From Zeugodacus cucurbitae (lineage: Eukaryota; Arthropoda; Insecta; Diptera; Tephritidae): a stretch of DNA of 64,000 nucleotides. The notes beneath the pieces are model-generated. The model was not told the origin of the DNA. It did not search any database and saw only the letters and a program-made list of their open reading frames with translations. Position numbers and translations under genes: made by a program. This document shows positions 57,731 through 64,000 of this stretch, one piece after another. The stretch covers positions 68,547,001-68,611,000 of the forward strand of contig NC_071670.1 in the NCBI RefSeq assembly GCF_028554725.1, read 5' to 3'. The stretch's first letter is position 1; the number at the start of each line of letters is the position of its first letter.

Positions 57731-59121
57731 CTGATTTGATCACCTGTTTTCTTTACTTCTTAGTGTCTACACACTCGGAAGTGCTTCTTTTGAAAAATAA
57801 CCCTTTCATATTATAAAAAGAGATTAATTATTATTTGTCATTCTCATATGGTTGGTCCTTATTTCATGTAATTAGTGAGTAGTAGCAACTTCCGGTTTGT
57901 TGAAGTGTTGAGCATGTAAACAAAAACAACTGAAGCGGAACATAATTTCAAATCGACCAGTCGAAAAGGGTTTAAGAATTGCACAAATGTTTCTACATAT
58001 TTTTTAAAGAACCATTACTTTGTTATATCGAGTAGATAAGATCTAGTACCGAGTAGTTCCTATTTTAAATTTTTTTGAATTCCCCTGACAAATTGTCAAT
58101 TGACCCAATTTCTTCATAAATGAATGAGAACCAAAGATCAAAGACGGTGGTCCACAAATGAATTACTTAGAATTATATGAGATCTTAATCTGATCGGAAG
58201 TATTATTTATAAATATTTTGACTGCAGAACGACTTATCTATATATTGATAAATGTGAGCCCCAAATATGAAGTGAGGTAAAGTATGTTTCTACAACACAA
58301 GACTTAATTATTGATTTTGTAAGAAACTACAGAATAGTTGAATTTGCTATATTTATTGAACCACTGGTGAAGAAAGAGCATTTGTGCTTGCAAGAATCTT
58401 TCCTCCACTCGTTATAGTCACGTGTTAAACACAAAGCACCACTCACACATATATAAATAGAGTGCCACAGCTAAAAGCAAGTGACCCATGGATGTCATGC
58501 AAGTATTGGTTTCCATTACGAAGTTTCTGCGAGTAAAGTTGCTGCCCGCATTGTTGAAGATTTTCAATTAAACTTTGCGAATATTTGCCATTGTAAATTT
58601 AAAGTCAATATTGATGGATAATTTTCGTGTCGAAGTAAGGCGACCACCAACAAGGGGTAAGCGAAGGCAAAGCAAAGCAATAAGTGAAAAGTGTCGACTG
58701 TATGTTGCAACGCAGCTGACATTAGAAGGACACAAGTGTCCTAGATTGCTGTTATTGGAAAAAGTACACACGCACACACGCAGTTAGTTGAATGTACTAT
58801 TTTCTTAGTTGTCTAAGGTGACTTGGTTGCTCTCTGTGAACCTGCGACACTTATTTTGCTTCCAGCGTCATTTTACAAGCGCCCCTTATTTGTTGTTGCT
58901 GCTGTCTTACATTATTTTGATTGCAGAAAAAAATAAACAAAATTAAAAGTTTCACTTCTTAAACTCTTGCCAAGACATCTTTGTAGCAGCTCGTTATCTA
59001 TAATGAGATCCATTTGCGCAAACACACACTCTTATAAATTCCCGCCCATATCACTTAGATCGGGGTTGCCGGCATAGAAGGATATGTACATGCCACACAT
59101 ATTTGCCATGGCGCAGCTGGT
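57731..59121. other. no supported gene
   Basis: AT-rich sequence to 58480. A weak exon-like piece on the + strand (ATGGATAATTTTCGTG, ending AAGG|GGTAAGCG near 58656) lacks further support. CACACGCACACACGC lies near 58769. Confidence 0.45.
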
Positions 59122-59148
59122 GCCGCCACCGCCGCCACCGCCGCCACA
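59122..59148 (+). repeat. GCCGCCACC nonamer repeat
   Basis: Two full copies and most of a third of GCCGCCACC. In one frame it encodes a proline run. I see no gene around it, so the proline run is taken as a repeat translation. Confidence 0.85.
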
Positions 59149-62100
59149 TCCTTCAAGACTTCGAGCAACTGATGTCACCTTTTCGTGCAGTTTTTTTTCT
59201 TCCGCTTCAGCTTTGTACTTTCGTTTTCAGTTGGTTCTTGCGCTTGTCTTCTGCTACTTCAACTTTTATAATTTTCCTTTTAGTTTTTTGCAGTCTATCC
59301 AATTGCTTTACGGCTGCTTGCCGCTTCACCGGAAAATGCTCGCGAATCCTCGAAAAATTGTGCCTACCAGCAGCAAGAAAATTGAAAGTGATTTGTGTTC
59401 TTGTGAATACCGTTGCAACTGAGTTGAAAATCTTTCTGCTGCCGCTTTGTTTTTTTTTTTTGCAACAACTTCTAAGATAACTTGACGTTTGATTGCAGAG
59501 CGTAAGAACAACGAGTACAGGTTTGCATACATATTTCTGCAGACGAAATATACAGGTGCACATGCCTTTGCTCTAGTAAATAACATTTACTATATACATA
59601 TGTTGGCCTAGTTGCACATGGTGGTTGTTTTTATTTTTGTTGTTCCACTACTTGACTGATACAAGTCTTTGCTCTTATTATTGTCCTTGTAGACACATGT
59701 GCTCACATATTGTTGTTGGAAACAATTCAGCAGGCACTTACGCTTACTTTAGGGTATCTTCCGCAGCGCATATGTCGCTTGAGTGTTTCAGCAATTTGGG
59801 AGAGCAATGAAATGCGGTCTGAATTTAATGAAATTGCAACGTATTGAATGGTGTATTGTGCTATATGTATGAAATTTCAAATGGTATATAGAGGTTGTGG
59901 TATATCCAAATGTCACGGGTGGTATTAATCCGACGAATTAAACAGCTAAAACTAAAGGTCGATTGTTTCTATGATTATCGAAATCGGAACCTGGATTTTT
60001 ATATGGTCAGATTTGTTAACTTGGAAACATTTCGTATAATTATTTTGTGTGTATTTTCTTTTCCTACTTCCCTTGGTTATCAACACAGCTTTCTTAGAAA
60101 GTAATACTTTAGAGCGAGACCCGTACTAATAATGGTATATGGTGTATAACATAATTTTCGTCGCCAGAGAGTGCTATCAAAATATGAGGAACGACGTCGA
60201 ACACTGGGTGAACATTGCTTTCTGTGGAAAATTTGGACTACGAAACACAGTCGGGCTTGCTAGCTTAGCAACTGTGTTCCTGAGACAGTCAATTTATAAA
60301 TAAAGGCCATCGCCTTTAAATCGGAAAAAATACCGAAACATATACTTATAAAATTACGAAAATAAGAAACCATCAGTAGTATATTATAGATTTGCAAAGA
60401 AAATAGCTGAAATCTGCTCTGAAATAACACAACAAATTGTTTCTTTCTTTTGACCCAGAGTAGAACAAAGATCCATGGACACTATACGATTGCAGGAAGA
60501 CTAAAAACTTTTACTCATTCTTCACATTTGTGAGTATTTTTATCATTTTTCAACTATAAAAGTTGGATTCCCATAAAATCTATCACAACGATCAGTGTGG
60601 TAACCTAACCTTGCCTATAGATTTTATAGTTATTAAAAATTTCAGTTTTGATAAGGGCATCATTTTTTTATATTAAGGATTTAAAACCAAATTAGCTTTT
60701 ATCGTTCTACTACCTATCCTTAGCAGTGCGTTTTCCTACACATATTCTGGAAAACTTCCTCCTCTCACCTTACAATTTCATCAAATTATTCCACATTGTA
60801 ATAGGCTTCATTCCCGTCTGCTACCTTAGCTCACCCGCATACATGTATATATCTGTATAAACATATTCATATCCATATACTACTGCATATAATGTAATTC
60901 ATACACTTTCAAGTCAAGTACGTAGCCAGAGTACTTGAGAAATTTCTCTTTCAATTCTTATCAACAATGTGCCATCAACCGGAGCAAAGAAGACCGTCAC
61001 TCAAGTCAGGAAGGCAAAACGAGGCAATGTAGCAATTAGACATTAAGATCCTCTACGGTTATAGGCTTCAATTAATGTGTTTGTTGTAGAGCAGCTATGA
61101 GTGTTTTTGGGAGTGTGTTTGTGTGGGAGCAGAAGTCGATATTAAGACAAAAAGCCATTACTAACCTACTAACTCTCTTTTTGTCCACACAAAAGCCCCG
61201 TCAGCTGATGGAATTTTTGACGAGAGAGGTTGGAGTCTATAATAGATTTCCATTATCATTGAAATCATCGGTGATGCAACAGCAGCCGCAAGGTGTCCTG
61301 AATGTAAGGTGTGTATGAACAACGGTGCAAAGGTACACATAACGCAAGGAGGATAGATATTACAATAACTGTAATAACCGCAATGTCAATAGGGTCGAGT
61401 TGTTAGAGTTCGTATGGAAAATGGAAATATTTAGAATTATGTGGCACAATGTGTATGTATGCTTTCGAAATTGCCGAGACGAAATATCATTTATAATTTA
61501 ATTTTATTATCGGTAATATCATCATATCAAATATATGTATACTTTGGTGTCTCAAATTTGAGTTTATTAGCGACTTTATAGTGTTTTGCGTTAAATTTTA
61601 ATCACAACAATGTATTTTTTAACCTACTCAAAAGTACTTTGGATCCACCTCAAACTAAATTTTTGGGGTGTTTATGGAAATACAACCCTCTGTTTAACAT
61701 ACTCAATCACTTGACTTGAGTTTGACTCACTGTTGAATATCTGATCAGTATTGTATAGAGAACATATTATCAAATAATACTCAGAGTTCCCAGAACATCT
61801 AAAAAAGAGAAAACAATTGTTGTTAAGAAACACCTCAAATTCATGTTCTGATTTATAGAGTATATTTAGTTGTTTAGGCTAAAACTAGTTGCCACCAAAC
61901 TACTTCCAACTCCGGCCTACTAACGACTTCTTTGATTGGGTTTCACTCTCCCACCTACAACTACTTAACTACTTAAGAGAGGCATTCACTACAGCATTCG
62001 AGCGCCACTATCCTCTAAGCTGAGGCGAACTAGGCACTTTTGAAGCTTAAAGGCACTTATCCGGCCTTTTAATCGCAATTTTAATGTGTTTGCTATTTAA

Positions 62101-62285
62101 GAAGAACCGGTAGCGACAACAACAACACATCAGTGGGAAGATATCAACTACAAGAACAAGAGAACAAAAAGGCTGTGATAATAGATATGCTTGTTGCATA
62201 CATGTGTACTGAGATAATGGAAATGCTTTCACCTATATAACCATTAAAAGACCCCTGCCCTCCCGACGAAGTAAAATTAATAGAA
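59149..62285. other. mostly AT-rich, no supported gene
   Basis: A T-run at about 59450-59461 and AT-rich sequence. Frames of 112-125 codons at 59084-59586 on both strands overlap and carry no recognisable domain. The stretch 59820-62280 holds no signal I can support. Confidence 0.45.
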
Positions 62286-62760
62286 GTTTACTTGTCTTCT
62301 CCCACTAAGCGCGAGACACCCTTCCATGAAGGCGTTTGCATGCGTTGGAGAGAGGTGGCCCAAGACCTTCAACGCAAATATATTTCAGTTGAAATTTGTG
62401 ACAGCGCCAAATGTATGCCACAAACCGAAGCTGCGCTGCCTCTCCACCGACGTTTTTTGGTTTTCGGCAGCAGCACCTGTAGCCACATTTGTAGACAAGC
62501 CGCTTTAATGGCAAATGGAAGGCCTGTGCCTGTGCGTTCAATTTGCCAGTTCGAGTAGTAAGCGTGAGTGTGTGTGTGCGAAATTAAATGAATATTGCGT
62601 TAGCTCGGAAAAGAAAAATTCGAACAATGAAATTTGCATTAAAATTCCATATTCTCTTGCTTGGGCTGGGGCAATTTGCGTGCCATTTGGTGTTGGTGGT
62701 GGCAAGATTGCAATTTATTGTTGGCGCTCTTTGCACTGCCATTGAGTAGGCAGTCCTTTT
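62286..62760. other. small GC-richer island
   Basis: Overlapping frames of 60-88 codons exist on both strands. GTGTGTGTGTGCG lies near 62568-62580. No splice pair or recognisable content. Confidence 0.4.
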
Positions 62761-64000
62761 GTGTGGCTGAGCATACGGTTGCCCCAGGAAGCTAGCAAGG
62801 CGAGTTGGTGAATAAATTTTGTATACCAAAGGCACTGAATTTTTATAAAGATTTTATACCTATGGGGTATTCAAAGTCGTTTTTTCGAGTTATTTGAAAT
62901 TCCCCGGAATGTTAGCCTCTATTAGTATACATATTTTCATTCAATATTCATATTCAAGTGACTCATTCTTGCATTTCAACTGGTACTTAATGTGCTGAAA
63001 ATTCAATGATTTGTGAATTATTTGAGGTTGGGATGTGTTTTATTCACATTTTACTACATCCACTATATCATATATGAATAAGTAAAGAGGGGATATTGTA
63101 TTAGCAATGAAAACAGTTTTTAGGCAATGTGAATGAAATGTTTCCACAAAATTTAACAAGTTTGCTACTTTGATAATCAATAATCTTTATAAAAGAAAGT
63201 TGTGATCTATATAAAAAAAGATGTCTCCCAACATAATTTTACTTTTTTCAAGAAAAAAGCTCGATGTCGATACATTACATACAACGATCTTCCAAGTAAT
63301 CAATACTAATTTTATAGTACGATAGTTCATTTCCTTAGAAATTGGACTCGTCTTGGCAAATAACCTTTTTCTTGCTTTTATTTCCAATCTTCGTTTCATT
63401 CGGTGTCGTCTACGTGATACACTCACAGCTGGACTCCGGACGAAACGTTGAAACCCTGTTTTACTCACTGTCCATGAAAAATATTAGGACTGTTATGATT
63501 AAACATATAAATAATTGTGTTGTCTTTGATTGATTGAAATGTTTCTTCAGTATGCAGTTCTGTATAACCTGTAACCTGTATAACCATTATAACCCAAATA
63601 TTCATAAAACATATCTATGTCATCTCGAGAACTACTCTACCAATCTTGTTGAAATGTTAGACAGTTCTTCGAGACATAATTTGCAAGTACTCGGACAGAC
63701 GTTTTTTTTCCAAAAACATATCTCCCAAAATTTTATTTCAGAAAAGAGAAAGCATCTTTTCCCTAGGTCACACCGCAAATGACATCGCAAAGCAGAGCTT
63801 TCAATATTTTTCTTCAAAATATTCCCTATTCCCTCATTAAATGTGTATCTTTCAGGCAATACATAGTTTTAAATTAATTTTATTTTGTAATTAAAAAAAA
63901 ACTTATTGACCGTTGACATCTAGACTCGACTAGTTCATTGTAGCCTTGCTCTTCTCAAAGAAAGCTCCAAATGTTTAAACTATTTCGAAAATATTTAACA
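62761..64000. other. AT-rich, no supported gene
   Basis: Frames at 63187-63859 on both strands are short and unrecognised. The repeated CTGTAACCTGTATAACC near 63565-63590 is a minor duplication. The window ends in ordinary AT-rich sequence. Confidence 0.5.

Noticed and set aside
59084..59480. Frames of 112 and 125 codons with a proline run
   Set aside because: The proline run is the GCCGCCACC repeat and the rest is compositional; frames overlap on both strands.

Overview
The window looks like nuclear DNA of a higher fly (Diptera, Cyclorrhapha; a tephritid fruit fly would fit, but no species can be proven). The basis is AT-rich sequence strewn with CAA/TTG, CA/GT and CATA microsatellites, CATATGTA-type runs, decayed LINE and LTR retroelement pieces, candidate exons with GT/AG borders, and no compact or operon-like gene layout. 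Nothing suggests bacterial or organelle DNA.

No complete gene can be named. Apart from translations of a simple repeat, the longest reading frame is 227 codons (12710-13393) and resembles no family I recognise. The window is best read as a gene desert or the inside of a very large intron. It alternates between AT-rich stretches of 1-3 kb and shorter, more GC-rich islands rich in CA, CAA and GCGC motifs (about 597-1600, 9640-10160, 12480-13390, 15050-15620, 19780-20200, 21840-22440, 25950-26960, 28980-29760, 31540-32360, 50270-51400, 52430-54480, 55260-55620, 56680-57560, 62290-62760). The islands are where promoters, enhancers or small exons would be expected.

Firm features are: a ~650-bp GATA-type hexanucleotide array (5966-6615); two decayed 3' ends of a LINE with an RNase H domain, both on the + strand (13664-14285 and 28052-28285); a probable LTR on the - strand (21267-21504); an AT-rich repeat field with an exact-spacing 87-bp tandem duplication (18480-19090); and a small repeat family built on the palindrome TAAACTCGAGTTTA, found in two clusters 21 kb apart (20467-20960 and 41898-42180).

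Weaker candidates, each with some supporting signal beyond an open frame, are: a small secreted-type ORF (4266-4658, -), a terminal exon with poly(A) signals (3312-3571, -), internal or first exons (7048-7150, 34670-34735 and 53629-53754, all -), two adjacent small ORFs around a hairpin (597-941, +), and a TATA promoter with a small ORF (10121-10410, +). Chance open frames and splice-like sites are common in 64 kb, so these are hypotheses. Joining 7048-7150 directly to 3312-3571 would make a stop codon, so the two are not neighbouring exons of one message. Consensus NRF-1/Ewg-type palindromes occur in several GC-rich islands. I see no tRNA, rRNA, CRISPR array or obviously novel multi-gene system.
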